A stretch of 64,000 nt of DNA, from positions 17,727 through 81,726 of the forward strand of contig NZ_STGX01000018.1 in assembly GCF_004912155.1 (NCBI RefSeq), in the 5' to 3' direction. Under the pieces are notes generated by a model. It did no database searches. It had not been told where the DNA came from and saw only the letters and a list, made by a program, of their open reading frames with translations. The position numbers and the translations under genes are program-made. This DNA comes from Glycomyces paridis. Its GTDB lineage: Bacteria; Actinomycetota; Actinomycetes; Mycobacteriales; Micromonosporaceae. This document shows, in pieces, positions 33,749 to 43,617 of this stretch; position 1 is the stretch's first letter, and every line of letters begins with the position of its first letter.

Positions 33749-34939
33749 TCACTGGCGAGCTGAGCCGGGATCACCGGTTCGCAGGTCGTTCAGCAGCGCC
33801 GGGAGGAGGCTTTCTTCCATGACCGCTGTGCCCTGGGTTTCCATGGCGGGGCTCAGGGCGGGGTCCCACGGAGCTTCGGTGGGGTTGCCGCGCAGCGCGA
33901 TGCCCGGGGTGCCGGTGCGGTAGTCGGTGGTGAACATTCGCCAGGGTTCGGCGTTCGGGAAGCGCTCCAGGCCGCGGCGGACGATGCGCAGGCCGGTCCA
34001 ATCGAAGTCGGCCCGCCAGCGGATACGAGCGCCTGGTGCGGCTCCGAGGAGGCGGTAGAGCGCCGCGGACGGGACACCTTCGGAACACACCAGGGGCGGA
34101 CAGTCAGCGCCGAGGGCATCGGTGGCGGCGCGGACGATGGAGGGGTTCTCGACGACGTGGATGACCGGGGCGGCCACAGTGACGGGTTCTCGCCGCAGTT
34201 GCTGAAGCGTGAGGCGGAACGGGATGCCGCGGGCCGCGCGCATCCAGTCGCCCACGGGACCGCCTTCGATCGGCAGGTTGAGCACCAGGACCTGACTGGC
34301 GATGTCGTCAGAGACGATCCCTGTCCATTCGAGTAGTTCGCGCTCGGACTCGGAGTCCACCGGGTACTCGACCTCGCGCCAGGCGGCCAGTGCGCGCAGC
34401 AGCATGGTGCGCGCCCGGCCAGAGGCGAGGGCTTTCGTGTCGCCGAGAAGCCGCTCGCTGATGACGGGCAGGGGCTCGTCGGCGGCGGGAAGCGCTTCAA
34501 GAACGGCGATCAAAGCGCCGAGGCCCGTACTCGAGTCGGCGAGTTCAGCCAGGACGCCATTCGCACGAAGCGCGGTGAGCCAGGCGTGGAACCACTCGAA
34601 CTCGGCGAGACGCGAACCAGTGGCATCGGCAGTGATCCGGTCAATCGCCGCGGCTCGTTCGGCGCGTCGGCGGCGGGCCGCTCCGATCTCGATGCCGAGC
34701 TCGCTGAGGATCAAGGCGGTGAGGTTCTTCGCGAAGGCGAGCTGGACGTAGGAGTCGAGGTCAGCGATGGGGAGCCGGATCGTCTTGGCTGCTGCCAGGC
34801 GATGCTTGCCGGTGATGCCGCTGATGAGATGCCGTTCGGCGGTGCCGGGTTCCGAGATCGAGAACGTCGCGCTCTCGCGTTCCATTGCGGCGGCCGCGGC
34901 TTTCAGGATTCGCTGCCACTCGGGGCCGAGTTCACTCAT
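33749..34939 (-). CDS. jetD: Wadjet type II JetD nuclease subunit (DUF2399/TIGR02679-like)
   Basis: A 396-residue Wadjet nuclease. The C-terminal Toprim domain shows the catalytic glutamate in VVENPS (Glu264) and the DxD motif in DFDWTG (311-316). In Wadjet systems JetD cuts circular plasmid DNA once the JetABC SMC-like motor has extruded it. ATG 34939 lies 8 nt inside the end of jetC, so translation is coupled. It is the last gene of the jetABCD operon. Confidence 0.88.
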   Translation of the reverse strand: MSELGPEWQRILKAAAAAMERESATFSISEPGTAERHLISGITGKHRLAAAKTIRLPIADLDSYVQLAFAKNLTALILSELGIEIGAARRRRAERAAAIDRITADATGSRLAEFEWFHAWLTALRANGVLAELADSSTGLGALIAVLEALPAADEPLPVISERLLGDTKALASGRARTMLLRALAAWREVEYPVDSESERELLEWTGIVSDDIASQVLVLNLPIEGGPVGDWMRAARGIPFRLTLQQLRREPVTVAAPVIHVVENPSIVRAATDALGADCPPLVCSEGVPSAALYRLLGAAPGARIRWRADFDWTGLRIVRRGLERFPNAEPWRMFTTDYRTGTPGIALRGNPTEAPWDPALSPAMETQGTAVMEESLLPALLNDLRTGDPGSARQ

Positions 34940-37900
34940 GCGCGGGCACCTGCCGAGTACCGGGAGAACCAAGTGCCTCGGCGAGGGACCCGTCGAAGTC
35001 GTAGACCTCGGACTGCTCGGCACCGTTCCACACCATGAGGAGCGAGGAGACGACAGCGGTCGCGTCGTCGTGGCCGAGCGTGTAGTGGGCGGCACCGCGC
35101 ACATCGGGATAGGTCGCCCACAGGTCGTAGCCGGTCATGACCAGGTGCAGGTCGAACTCGGCAGCAAGGCTCATCAGCTCGCCGCAGCCCTTGTCGTCCA
35201 CGCCGGCGAACGCTTCGTCGAGGCCGATCAGGCGCGGCGCATGAGCCGCGGCGGAGCCGAAAACGGCGTTCGCGGCGGCGAACAGCGGCAGGTGCAGCGC
35301 GACCGACTGCTCCCCGCCGGAGAGGCCCGAGTGCGCCTTCTTCGTCAGTTCCTGGCGCGCGCCTCCGGCACGCAGGAGCGTGAACTTGAACTTGCGCCAA
35401 TTGCGGTAGTCGAGGACGTCGGCGAGGAGTTCGCGATAGGTCGTCTCGGCCTTTGATCGGGCGCGCTCCTGCTTGATCTTGTCGGCGAAGTACTTGCGGA
35501 TCTCCCCCATCTGGGTTGACAGGCGGGCGGGGGCGCCGTCGAAGAGCGCGTAGAGGGCGCGCTCGGCCTGCGGGAGGTTCTCGTCGAGCCGCCATGAAAC
35601 GGTCAGGCGCAGGCCGGAGGAGGTCTTGCGGGTGCGCATCGCGTCGTCCATCTTCTCGACGAGGTCTTTGGATTCGAGGTTGCGGTGGTGGATCTGGCCG
35701 GTAAGGGAGGTGAGGAGCGCGTCTTCGAGGACGTGCTGCTCCCGCTCGGTCAGCAGTTGCGCCTGCTCCAGGTGCTGTTCGTGCAGCCAGGACGCGTAGC
35801 GGCCGATGGGACGGCGGCCCTCGTCGGTGTCGACTTCGACGGTGATGACGCCGAGCGGGGAGTCCCAGCGGACGTGATGGTCGAGCCCGGTCGCCGGGAG
35901 CTGCGCCATGATCTCCTGGAGGGCGTTGTTGACGCGGGTGGTGGTCCCCTTGGCGCTGTTCTCGCTGGCCTGGACGGGCTGCGTGGCGCGGCGCAGGTCG
36001 TCCAGGAGTTCGGTGACGGCGGCAGGCAGTACCGCAGCGCCGGGGTCCTCGTCCGTGGCGGGCCAGCGGTGTCCGGCGCATTCGAGAATGCCGAGCAGGT
36101 CGTCTTCGCAGAACGGGCGCAGGGCGTAGCTCGCCGCGCGAGCTTCGCCGATCGCGGTGCGGCTCTTCTCTTCGGCGCCCTCCGCCTTCTGCTCGGCGCG
36201 GCCTTCAGCCTTGGCTGCCTCCTCCTGGCGCTTGGCTGCGCCCTTGACGGCCTTTTCGGCGTGCTCGATCTTGCGGTTGGTGTCCTCGATCCGATCGAAG
36301 ATGTCCGAAGCTTCAGCGTCGAGATTCTGCTGGATGGATTGCAAGCGCGCGTTCTCGGCCTTCCACTTTTCTTGCGCTCCGGCGGCTTTGGAGGCGACCT
36401 CAGCCGCCGACTGCATGATTCGGGTTGCTCTGCCACGCTGCGTGCCGAGTCGGCCATCGAGGCCGGTCCGGGCCTTGAGGGCGGTGTTCAGGTTGTTGAC
36501 TTCGATCATGAAGTCGGACAACGCGTTGCTCACCTTCTCGATGTCCGAGCGGACGAGTGCGCAGGTGCGCTCGGCCTCCGCCAGGCGCTGAACAGCGGCG
36601 AGCTGGGCCGATACGGCTTCGTCGAGCTCGGTCTGGGCGCGGTCGAGGTCTCCCCTGCGCTCGGCTACGACCACCTCTCGGGAGGCGACATCACCGAAGG
36701 CCTTGACCAGGTCCCTCACCGCGGGCATCGACCTGAGCGCCTGGTCGAGTGCGCTGAGCGCGGTGTCGCAGTCGCCGATCTGGTCTCGCAGCACGTCGGC
36801 CTTGCCGTTCAACTCGCCGATCTCGATTTCGAGTTCGCGGAGCCGCTGCTCCCTGCGCCGCTGCCGGAACGTCGCGCCGATGTACTCGGGGGAGGCCTTG
36901 CGGGCCCTGCCCGCCAAGGAGCCGTGCGTGAACCGCCCGTTCACCCCCACAACGGAGTAGGCGGCAGCATCGGAGGTCGGACGGACGGCGATGGAGTCGA
37001 GCATGGGACCGACCGCGGCTGCCGCGGTCTCGTCTTCGCATTCGAGGTAGTCGGCGAGCACCGGTGCGGCGGGCCGCTGCGACACGGGCAGTGCCCGCAC
37101 GGCCGAATCCGAGGCGTCGGCCATGTCGCCGATCCAGGCGTCCAGGAAGCCGGCGGCCTCCAGCGCGGCTTCGATCGCCGCGGCCTCGGCATCGTCCACG
37201 CCTTCCTTGAAGCGGACCGACTGCCACAGTGGCGCACCGGCACGGCCAGGACGCGAGCGGTCTCTCCATTCGGGCGGTTTCGGCGCGTCGTCATGCTCGT
37301 TCCGGACCGCTTCGGCCTCGGTCTGCTTCTTCTCGATCACCTGCCGGATGCCGGCGAGTTCGACCGAGGCGTGGTGCTTGCGGTCCTCGATGGTCTTGCG
37401 GTGCCGACGGGTGCGGTCGACCGCCAGGTCCCGTAGCTTCGGCGCGGATTCGACGTCGGCATCGGCGACCCAGTCGGGGACTTCGGCTCGCAGGTCGACG
37501 CCGAGCGCCTCAGCGGAGTCCCGCGCCCACTCGTGTACGCGTTCCTCCAGGGCCTCCCGTTCGACGTTCACGGCCGTATGGGCGGCCCTGAGCGTCATGA
37601 CCGCGGTGTCGAGCGCTTCGGCGGCACTGCCCATCTGTGTCTCGGCGCGGCCCCTTCTCGCGTCGGCCGCGTCGCTGTCAGCAGCGGCCGATGCGACCTT
37701 CTGGGTGTCGGAGCGGCGCTGGGCGATGGCCGCGCCCGCGCGCTGCCGGAGCCGGTCGAGGTCGTGCTCGGCCTCCCAAGGCATCCCGGCCCGTTCGGCG
37801 CAGGCTGCCACGGCCGTGTCCTGGCGCGCGACTTCAGCGGCTGCGCGCTCGACTTCCTCCTCCAGGCCTTCGACTTCGGCCTGCGCCTCCTCTGCGTCGA

Positions 37901-38972
37901 CTCGTCTGTCGGCGGCTTGGCCGACGAGCGTCTCAGCCTGGTCCCGCAGGCCGTCCACCGTCTTTCGCAGGTCCTCCAGTTCGAGCCGGTCCCGATAGGC
38001 GTCGGAATCCTTGAGTCCTTCGAGCGCCCCTTTGAGTTCGCTCAGCTGGTCGTCGGCGGTCTCGACTTCCGCTTCGCGTTCGGCCAGCTCCCTCGCAGCG
38101 TCCCTGACCTCCTGTGCGGCCTCGGTCTCCTCGCGAAGTGCATCGTCGACGGCGCTGAGTCGGGCGTCCACCGCCACTACCGCGAGCTTGGCGTGCGCCC
38201 TGACGTAGGTGCCGTAGAGCGTGAGGAACCGGTCGATCTGCTCGTCGGCGGAGCGGAGGCTCGCGAGGGTGCGGGCGACTTCCTCCATGTCTTCGAAGGA
38301 CTTCGCCGCCTCGGCGATGAGCTTCTCGTCGATCGGGCGCAGCCCCGCCGAAAGGGTGTCGGACAGGGTCTCGGGGTCGAGCTCCTTGGCGAGCTGAGGC
38401 CTGCGGAGCGTCAGGATGAGCTCGATCATCTGCTCGTAGCGTTCGGGGTCGAGACTGAACAGGGCGGTGTTGACGCGGTCGCGGTAGTCGCGGACCTGGT
38501 CGGTCACCGCCCCTTCGGGGAGCTGGGCGATGAGCTCCTTGCGGTTGCAGACCCGGTCGTCGGTCGTGATGAGGCCGAAGTCGACGCCGACGCGGCCTTC
38601 GACCACGAAATGCCAGCGCTTGACGGCGTCCTGGAACTTGTTGGCGCGCAGACCGATCCCTATGGTGAGATGCCGCTCGCCGTCGGAGAACTCCATCCAC
38701 ACGTAGCCGAGCCCGTTCTCCTTGCCGCGGAAGAGGAGGTTCGACTTCATGGTGCGGTCGACGGACGCGAACGGGTTGAGCCGCCGGGGCGAGATGTTCC
38801 CGTCGAACAGGAACGGGAAGAGGGATTCGAGGGCCTTGGTCTTGCCCGACCCGTTGGGGCCGCGCCAGACCAGCCAGCCGTCGGCGAACACGAACTCCTC
38901 GTCGGCGTAATCCCAGAGCCCGATGATGCCGGCCCTCGTGGGTGCGAAGCGTGTCATGTCCGGGCCTTTCAT
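34932..38972 (-). CDS. jetC: Wadjet type II JetC SMC-like ATPase (TIGR02680)
   Basis: A 1346-residue SMC/MukB-like ATPase. Walker A GPNGSGKT (38-45), ABC signature LSGGEQ (1217-1222) and Walker B RLIGLDEAF (1247-1255) frame two long coiled coils around a hinge region (about 540-660). It forms the loop-extruding motor with JetA and JetB. ATG 38972 overlaps the jetB stop (ATGA); ATG 38957 in the same frame is an alternative. Intact length and motifs suggest a functional system. Confidence 0.93.
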   Translation of the reverse strand: MKGPDMTRFAPTRAGIIGLWDYADEEFVFADGWLVWRGPNGSGKTKALESLFPFLFDGNISPRRLNPFASVDRTMKSNLLFRGKENGLGYVWMEFSDGERHLTIGIGLRANKFQDAVKRWHFVVEGRVGVDFGLITTDDRVCNRKELIAQLPEGAVTDQVRDYRDRVNTALFSLDPERYEQMIELILTLRRPQLAKELDPETLSDTLSAGLRPIDEKLIAEAAKSFEDMEEVARTLASLRSADEQIDRFLTLYGTYVRAHAKLAVVAVDARLSAVDDALREETEAAQEVRDAARELAEREAEVETADDQLSELKGALEGLKDSDAYRDRLELEDLRKTVDGLRDQAETLVGQAADRRVDAEEAQAEVEGLEEEVERAAAEVARQDTAVAACAERAGMPWEAEHDLDRLRQRAGAAIAQRRSDTQKVASAAADSDAADARRGRAETQMGSAAEALDTAVMTLRAAHTAVNVEREALEERVHEWARDSAEALGVDLRAEVPDWVADADVESAPKLRDLAVDRTRRHRKTIEDRKHHASVELAGIRQVIEKKQTEAEAVRNEHDDAPKPPEWRDRSRPGRAGAPLWQSVRFKEGVDDAEAAAIEAALEAAGFLDAWIGDMADASDSAVRALPVSQRPAAPVLADYLECEDETAAAAVGPMLDSIAVRPTSDAAAYSVVGVNGRFTHGSLAGRARKASPEYIGATFRQRRREQRLRELEIEIGELNGKADVLRDQIGDCDTALSALDQALRSMPAVRDLVKAFGDVASREVVVAERRGDLDRAQTELDEAVSAQLAAVQRLAEAERTCALVRSDIEKVSNALSDFMIEVNNLNTALKARTGLDGRLGTQRGRATRIMQSAAEVASKAAGAQEKWKAENARLQSIQQNLDAEASDIFDRIEDTNRKIEHAEKAVKGAAKRQEEAAKAEGRAEQKAEGAEEKSRTAIGEARAASYALRPFCEDDLLGILECAGHRWPATDEDPGAAVLPAAVTELLDDLRRATQPVQASENSAKGTTTRVNNALQEIMAQLPATGLDHHVRWDSPLGVITVEVDTDEGRRPIGRYASWLHEQHLEQAQLLTEREQHVLEDALLTSLTGQIHHRNLESKDLVEKMDDAMRTRKTSSGLRLTVSWRLDENLPQAERALYALFDGAPARLSTQMGEIRKYFADKIKQERARSKAETTYRELLADVLDYRNWRKFKFTLLRAGGARQELTKKAHSGLSGGEQSVALHLPLFAAANAVFGSAAAHAPRLIGLDEAFAGVDDKGCGELMSLAAEFDLHLVMTGYDLWATYPDVRGAAHYTLGHDDATAVVSSLLMVWNGAEQSEVYDFDGSLAEALGSPGTRQVPAHE

Positions 38973-40288
38973 TGATCGCGAGAGCGCTTGCGGAAGACGG
39001 TGTCCCGGTAGCGGCCCGCCAGCGGCTCCAGCACGATGCCGCCCTCGACGCGGCGGACGAGGCGGAACCGCTCCAGAAGGTCGAGGGCTTCGGTCAGGAG
39101 CCGCATCGGGGCCGCGTGGTGGTCGCGGCCGAAGTTCTTGGGGTAGCGCTGCATGATGTCGATGAACTCGTCGTGGAGTTGCCGGTCGTCCAGATAAGGG
39201 CGCGTGACGATGGTGTCGGGTTCCGCCGGCGGTGCCGGGTCGGGAGCCGCGTCGGAGCCGGCGGCGAACCGGGTCTCGATCGGGATCGCCTCGTCCATAG
39301 CGCGTTCCAGCGCTTCACCGCGCCAAGCGGGCAGGTCGCGCTCGGCCGTGTCGCGGTCGGGGTCGATGTGGAGGTCGCAGGCGGCGACGAGGACGAGCAG
39401 GGCGGCGTTCGCGACCGCGCCTTCCCGGGGAAACGCTTCAACGCTGAGTCTGGCGTTGTCGACCAGGAGGACGCCTTCACGGCGGCGTTCGAAGACCAGG
39501 CCGGTCAGGCGTTCGAGGTCGTCGGCGATCGGGCGGCCGCGCAGGAAGTTGACGACGGGTTCGGGGTGCTCGGCGAAATAGGCCACGGGCGACTCGACGA
39601 GGGCGCGCCTGGCCGCCTGCCCGGCTCGTTCGCGGAGTACCGACTCCGAATCGGAGGCGACCCGTTCGCCAAGGAGTTCGCGCACGCCGCTGACGGTCTG
39701 GAGCATGACGCGCGAGCGCCACAGCGCGAAGAGGGCGTCGCGGTCGACGTCGTAGAGGGCGTCGTGCGAATCGGGGTCGGACAGCCACGCGTCGGAGGAG
39801 CCGTCAGCGGTGTGGAGGACGCCGCGCTCCTCCAGCCACGACACCGTGTCGACGAACGCGCGCCGCTGCTCGTGGTCGTCGTCGTCGAAGCCGAGGCCCG
39901 CGATGCGGTTGGCGTCGGCTTTGAGCAGGCCGGCGAGGTCGCGGACCGTGGTTTGGATACCCGTGCGGGCCAGCAAGGCCGTGAGCAGTGAGAGGTAGGC
40001 GTACTGTCGGCGGCCGAATCGGCGACCGGTGCGGGTGAGCGCGGGCTGGGTCGGGTCGAGCCGGTCCTTGACGCGGAGCAGGCGGGCGGTGTCGCCGCGG
40101 ATGATCAGCTGGTAGCCGAACGCTTCGCGCATGTCGAGTGCGAGCGTCGCTGAGAAGCGCCGGATGCGACCGATGGTCTTCTCGTCCGGGAAAGCACGGG
40201 AGATGAAGGGGTGCTTCAGGAGTGCCCGTGCCGCCTGCTGGTAGTCGGCAAGCTGGTAGTCGGCGATGTCCTCGGCGTATCGGTTCAC
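38969..40288 (-). CDS. jetB: Wadjet type II JetB subunit (DUF2398/TIGR02678)
   Basis: A 439-residue protein matching the DUF2398 family, the MukE-like winged-helix subunit of type II Wadjet, which bridges JetA and JetC. It has no enzymatic motif. Its ATG overlaps the jetA stop, and its stop overlaps the jetC start, both as ATGA. Confidence 0.85.
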   Translation of the reverse strand: MNRYAEDIADYQLADYQQAARALLKHPFISRAFPDEKTIGRIRRFSATLALDMREAFGYQLIIRGDTARLLRVKDRLDPTQPALTRTGRRFGRRQYAYLSLLTALLARTGIQTTVRDLAGLLKADANRIAGLGFDDDDHEQRRAFVDTVSWLEERGVLHTADGSSDAWLSDPDSHDALYDVDRDALFALWRSRVMLQTVSGVRELLGERVASDSESVLRERAGQAARRALVESPVAYFAEHPEPVVNFLRGRPIADDLERLTGLVFERRREGVLLVDNARLSVEAFPREGAVANAALLVLVAACDLHIDPDRDTAERDLPAWRGEALERAMDEAIPIETRFAAGSDAAPDPAPPAEPDTIVTRPYLDDRQLHDEFIDIMQRYPKNFGRDHHAAPMRLLTEALDLLERFRLVRRVEGGIVLEPLAGRYRDTVFRKRSRDQ

Positions 40289-41826
40289 CGGCGCGTCTCC
40301 GTCCGCTCAACCGCGAGTGCGAGCCCGGCAAGGCGCAGCGTACCGGTCTTGGCGGTCACCGTGGTGTCATGGTCGGAGGGCGACACGGTCACCTTGATTC
40401 CGTGGGAGACCGCTGAGACGGGCCGGACGAGCGGTCCGCGCCGCTGGGCGAGGGCCTTGTCGAGCAGGCTCAGGAGCAGTGCGAACTGGCGCTCGTCGAG
40501 CACCGCACGGGCCAGGTCGTCCCGTGCCTCATCCGCCATCGCCAGTGCGGACTCGGTCTCTCTGCGGGCCATGGCCGCCTGGTGCTCGCGCATTCTGCGG
40601 CGCTCGGTCTCATCGCGCTTGACCTTCGCTCCGCGCGTGTCGCGGTTGGCGTTCGAGCGCCCGGTTTCGAGGAGGGTCTTGGAGAGTTCGATCGCGTCGG
40701 TGTCCCACCAGGAGGCGGCGGTGGCATGGACCTCGGGTTCGTCGTAGGTCCGGTTGACGTGCCTCGGGCCGCTCAAGTCGAACGCCGCGTCGAACAGGGC
40801 GTGCGCGGCGTCCATGGTCGGGGCGCCGGCGAACCAGGCGGCGAGGTGCCGCAGTTGGGATTCGCGGCTGACGCCGCCGCGGCGGGCGTCGGCGAGTTGG
40901 CGGACCATGCCGGTGATGTCGGCGATCGCGTTGAACGTGGCATGCGAGAGCCGGTCGACCTCACTGCCGAGTTCCACGGACGGCGGTGCGAGCCAGGCCT
41001 TGACGCCTTCCCAGCGGCGGGCCCAGTCGGCGAGACGGGCGGCGTAGGTGCCGAAGGGGCGGTCGTCCTGTTCGGCGGCGGTTTCGACGAGGCGGTCGAT
41101 ACCTGCGGCCTCGACGGCGGTCGCGGCTTCGTAGAGCAGGGGCGAGTAGCGCTGGAGCTCGTTGTGGAAATCGCGCAGATGCGTGATGAGCGCGTCCTTG
41201 TGGGTTTGGAAGATCTCGGCGTTCACTTCGGTGGTGCGGGTGAGGTCGCCGAGCATCGTGTAGAAGCGGGCCGCACGTTCGGCTACGTCTGCGAGCGACT
41301 GGTCGATACGCCTGAACCGCCGCAGCACCGTCGGCCCGTCGCCGTCACGGTTGGCCGTGGCGAGTTCTCGGAGGTCGTCGAGCAAGTCGGCGAACACGGT
41401 CTTCGAGAGGGAAGTATCGTCCATCCGCGCGCCGAGGACCGATTCGACAGCGGTGTAAGCGCGGTGGCCGGCTTCAGTGAACTGGTAAACCGAGTGTCTG
41501 CGGCGGAACTCGGCCAGTGTCGCAGCGCGGGTGGCGTCCTGGGTCCGGTCGAGGACCCGCCAGGCCACGAGTGCGTCGAGGCGGGAGGCGAGTTCGATCG
41601 TTTCCGGACGTGGGCATGCGTCGTCCTGCTCAGCAAGCGCGTCAAGAGATTTCGCGACCGCGTCAGTGGAGAGGACCACCTGGTAGCTGGCGCGCGCCAT
41701 GTCGACAGCGCGTAGCACCCAGAGGTAGTCCTGCCGTTCCGGAGCGGTCGCGAAGCTGAAGAGCAGCAGGCGGTCGTCAAGGCCGACCGCATCGAGGCCG
41801 AAGCCGAGGGAACTAGAGTCGGTCAC
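40285..41826 (-). CDS. jetA: Wadjet type II JetA kleisin subunit (DUF2397/TIGR02677)
   Basis: A 513-residue protein of the DUF2397 family, the MukF-like kleisin of type II Wadjet. N-terminal winged-helix part (about 20-130), then long helices that link the JetC heads. It begins at GTG 41826, overlapping the stop of an IS30 remnant (GTGA), with only a distant AAAGGA, so the original promoter region may have been replaced when the IS inserted. Confidence 0.87.
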   Translation of the reverse strand: MTDSSSLGFGLDAVGLDDRLLLFSFATAPERQDYLWVLRAVDMARASYQVVLSTDAVAKSLDALAEQDDACPRPETIELASRLDALVAWRVLDRTQDATRAATLAEFRRRHSVYQFTEAGHRAYTAVESVLGARMDDTSLSKTVFADLLDDLRELATANRDGDGPTVLRRFRRIDQSLADVAERAARFYTMLGDLTRTTEVNAEIFQTHKDALITHLRDFHNELQRYSPLLYEAATAVEAAGIDRLVETAAEQDDRPFGTYAARLADWARRWEGVKAWLAPPSVELGSEVDRLSHATFNAIADITGMVRQLADARRGGVSRESQLRHLAAWFAGAPTMDAAHALFDAAFDLSGPRHVNRTYDEPEVHATAASWWDTDAIELSKTLLETGRSNANRDTRGAKVKRDETERRRMREHQAAMARRETESALAMADEARDDLARAVLDERQFALLLSLLDKALAQRRGPLVRPVSAVSHGIKVTVSPSDHDTTVTAKTGTLRLAGLALAVERTETRR

Positions 41827-42434
41827 CGCTGCATCGAGGTCCTTTGATTACAGAGGGGAGGCGAACCAGAACAACGGTAGCAGCGTCTCAAGTCGTCTTG
41901 TGGCCAGCAGTCGGCCCAGCGTAGGTCCAGGTGCTGCTGGACGAACGAGCGCAGCTCGCCCTCGGCGGCGAGGCGGCGGTCCTTGGAGCGCCGAAGGCGC
42001 CCCAAGGACCGGGCGTGAGCGGCGTGTGGGCGGTAGGCGCCCGAGGCCGGGTGGGCGTTGCGGTGGCGCTCCCGGCTGACCGTGGAAGGAGCGCGGCCCA
42101 GCTCGCGGGCGATGGCGCGGATCGAGGCGCCCTCGCGCAGCCGGTCGGCGATGGCGATCCGGTCGGCCTCGCTCAGATACCGGCCCGAGCCGGTCGCGAC
42201 CGGGCCCGAGAGGCGCACCGTACCGGCCAGCGACCGGATCTCGGTGCCCGATCGTGTCACGTACTTCTGGCCGTGACGCCATCTGCGGCCGGTCCGCTCG
42301 TTGACACCAACGATGCGGCATGCTTCCTCGCTGCTCACGCCTTCAGACATGAGTTGCAGGAAAGCGTGCCGCTCCGCTACCAGCTTCTTGCGGCCCTGCG
42401 GCTTGCGCCGGTCGTCACGGATCCGGAAGCCCAT
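41823..42434 (-). pseudogene. IS30 family transposase, 5' remnant
   Basis: A 203-codon frame matching the first part of IS30 transposases: two helix-turn-helix regions, the second with REGASIRAIARELGRAPSTV, then the SLGRLRRSKDRRLA linker. Similarity ends near residue 175 (QQHLDLRW), and the DDE catalytic domain is missing, so it cannot transpose. The last codons reach the jetA start. An IS-end-like stretch (GGTGTTACAACGACTCC, near 42,450-42,466) lies just upstream; no second copy or right end was found. Confidence 0.75.
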
Positions 42435-42531
42435 CGCAATCCCTTGTAGATCAAGGTGTTACAACGACTCCTAGAACCCAAGACCAGGTCCGGGCCTTTT
42501 CAGCATCTGCACCCGCCGTCGATGGCGAAGC

Positions 42532-43473
42532 TCAGCTTTGGGACTCGGCCAGGAATGCCGCCAGTTCGGAGCGGAGATCGCGTGATCCGGTGGCGCTGCG
42601 GCTCGCCATGAGGTCGACCGCTTCCCAGGCGAGGCGCCAGTCCTCGCCGGTGGCCGCGTCTGTCAGCGCGGTGAGGTCGGCCCGCTCGCGGATGCCGCTG
42701 AATGCCTGCTCGGAAGCGAAGGCGTCCATCACGGCGAACTGGTCAGGCCGGGGCTGCCCGCCGGCGGCACCGAGTGACAGGAGCGCCAAGGCGATGAGAT
42801 GGCCGGTGCGGGCGACCCGGAACCCTTGTCCGGGAAGAATCTCCAAGGGTTCGGCGGCGGCGGTGATCTCGGCTTCGATGCCTGAGGCGGCGAAGATCAG
42901 GTCCACTTCGAGGTCGCGGTCTCCGGTCTCGTCGACGAGTCGGGCTCCGGCGACCAGTCCGTTTGGGTGGTGCTCGATCTCGATGTTCTCCGGGTCGGCC
43001 GGGCGGCCGTGCTCATGGTCCCAGTCCTTGACCGACATCTGGTCGGTGACGCTGAGCAGGCGGAGCCCCGCCTCCTCCAGACCGTCGAGAACGCCGTGCG
43101 CGACCTGCTCGTCATCGACGGCCAGGACGACGCTCGCCTGAGTCATGTACACCGGTTCGACTCGGGCCGAGACCGCGAGGCTCCCGGCGAGCGACCAAGG
43201 CGCACCGGTGCCGTCGAACACGGTGCCGAGGCGGGCATAGGAGCGCTCGAGTCCGTTCGCCTTGGCCGCCTCCAGCCCGTTCGGGCGCTCGCCGCCGGAG
43301 TCCCCGAAGTCCTGGATGCCTCCGTTGCCCATCCATTCCAGGACGGCGCGCTTGAGCTCCCATGCGCCGATGCCCGGCCGCTCCCGGAGCACGTTCATGC
43401 GGTACATGCGAAGCCGGGTCTCGTCCATCTCCCGGGCCAGTCGCAATCGGTCCTCCGGCGTGAGTGATGCCAT
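42532..43473 (-). CDS. Nucleotidyltransferase-like protein
   Basis: A 313-residue protein. An AbiEii-like minimal nucleotidyltransferase fold is suggested by LAGSLAVSARV (near 95-105), VVLAVDDE (about 113-120) and EVDLIFAASG (near 186-195), with a helical C-terminal part including GHLIALALLSLG. Such proteins often act as toxins or modify RNA ends. The usual Gly-Ser then DxD pattern is imperfect, so the assignment is tentative. No clear antitoxin lies beside it; the next gene on the strand is a membrane protein. Confidence 0.5.
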   Translation of the reverse strand: MASLTPEDRLRLAREMDETRLRMYRMNVLRERPGIGAWELKRAVLEWMGNGGIQDFGDSGGERPNGLEAAKANGLERSYARLGTVFDGTGAPWSLAGSLAVSARVEPVYMTQASVVLAVDDEQVAHGVLDGLEEAGLRLLSVTDQMSVKDWDHEHGRPADPENIEIEHHPNGLVAGARLVDETGDRDLEVDLIFAASGIEAEITAAAEPLEILPGQGFRVARTGHLIALALLSLGAAGGQPRPDQFAVMDAFASEQAFSGIRERADLTALTDAATGEDWRLAWEAVDLMASRSATGSRDLRSELAAFLAESQS

Positions 43474-43617
43474 CCTGCAAGAGTATTCGCTCCGGCCGAA
43501 ACCTGAATCTCCGCGTCGCGGGATCGTTCAACAGGAGACTCTGACCAACCCGGCCGCGCAACAGCGTCGAGGACCTCGTAACGGAGATGGGCCAACTCGA
43601 TCAGGTGCGGCAACCAC

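Noticed and set aside
41823..42434. Dedicated helix-turn-helix regulator of Wadjet
   Set aside because: The sequence matches the IS30 transposase N-terminus and is truncated; other Wadjet operons have no such gene.
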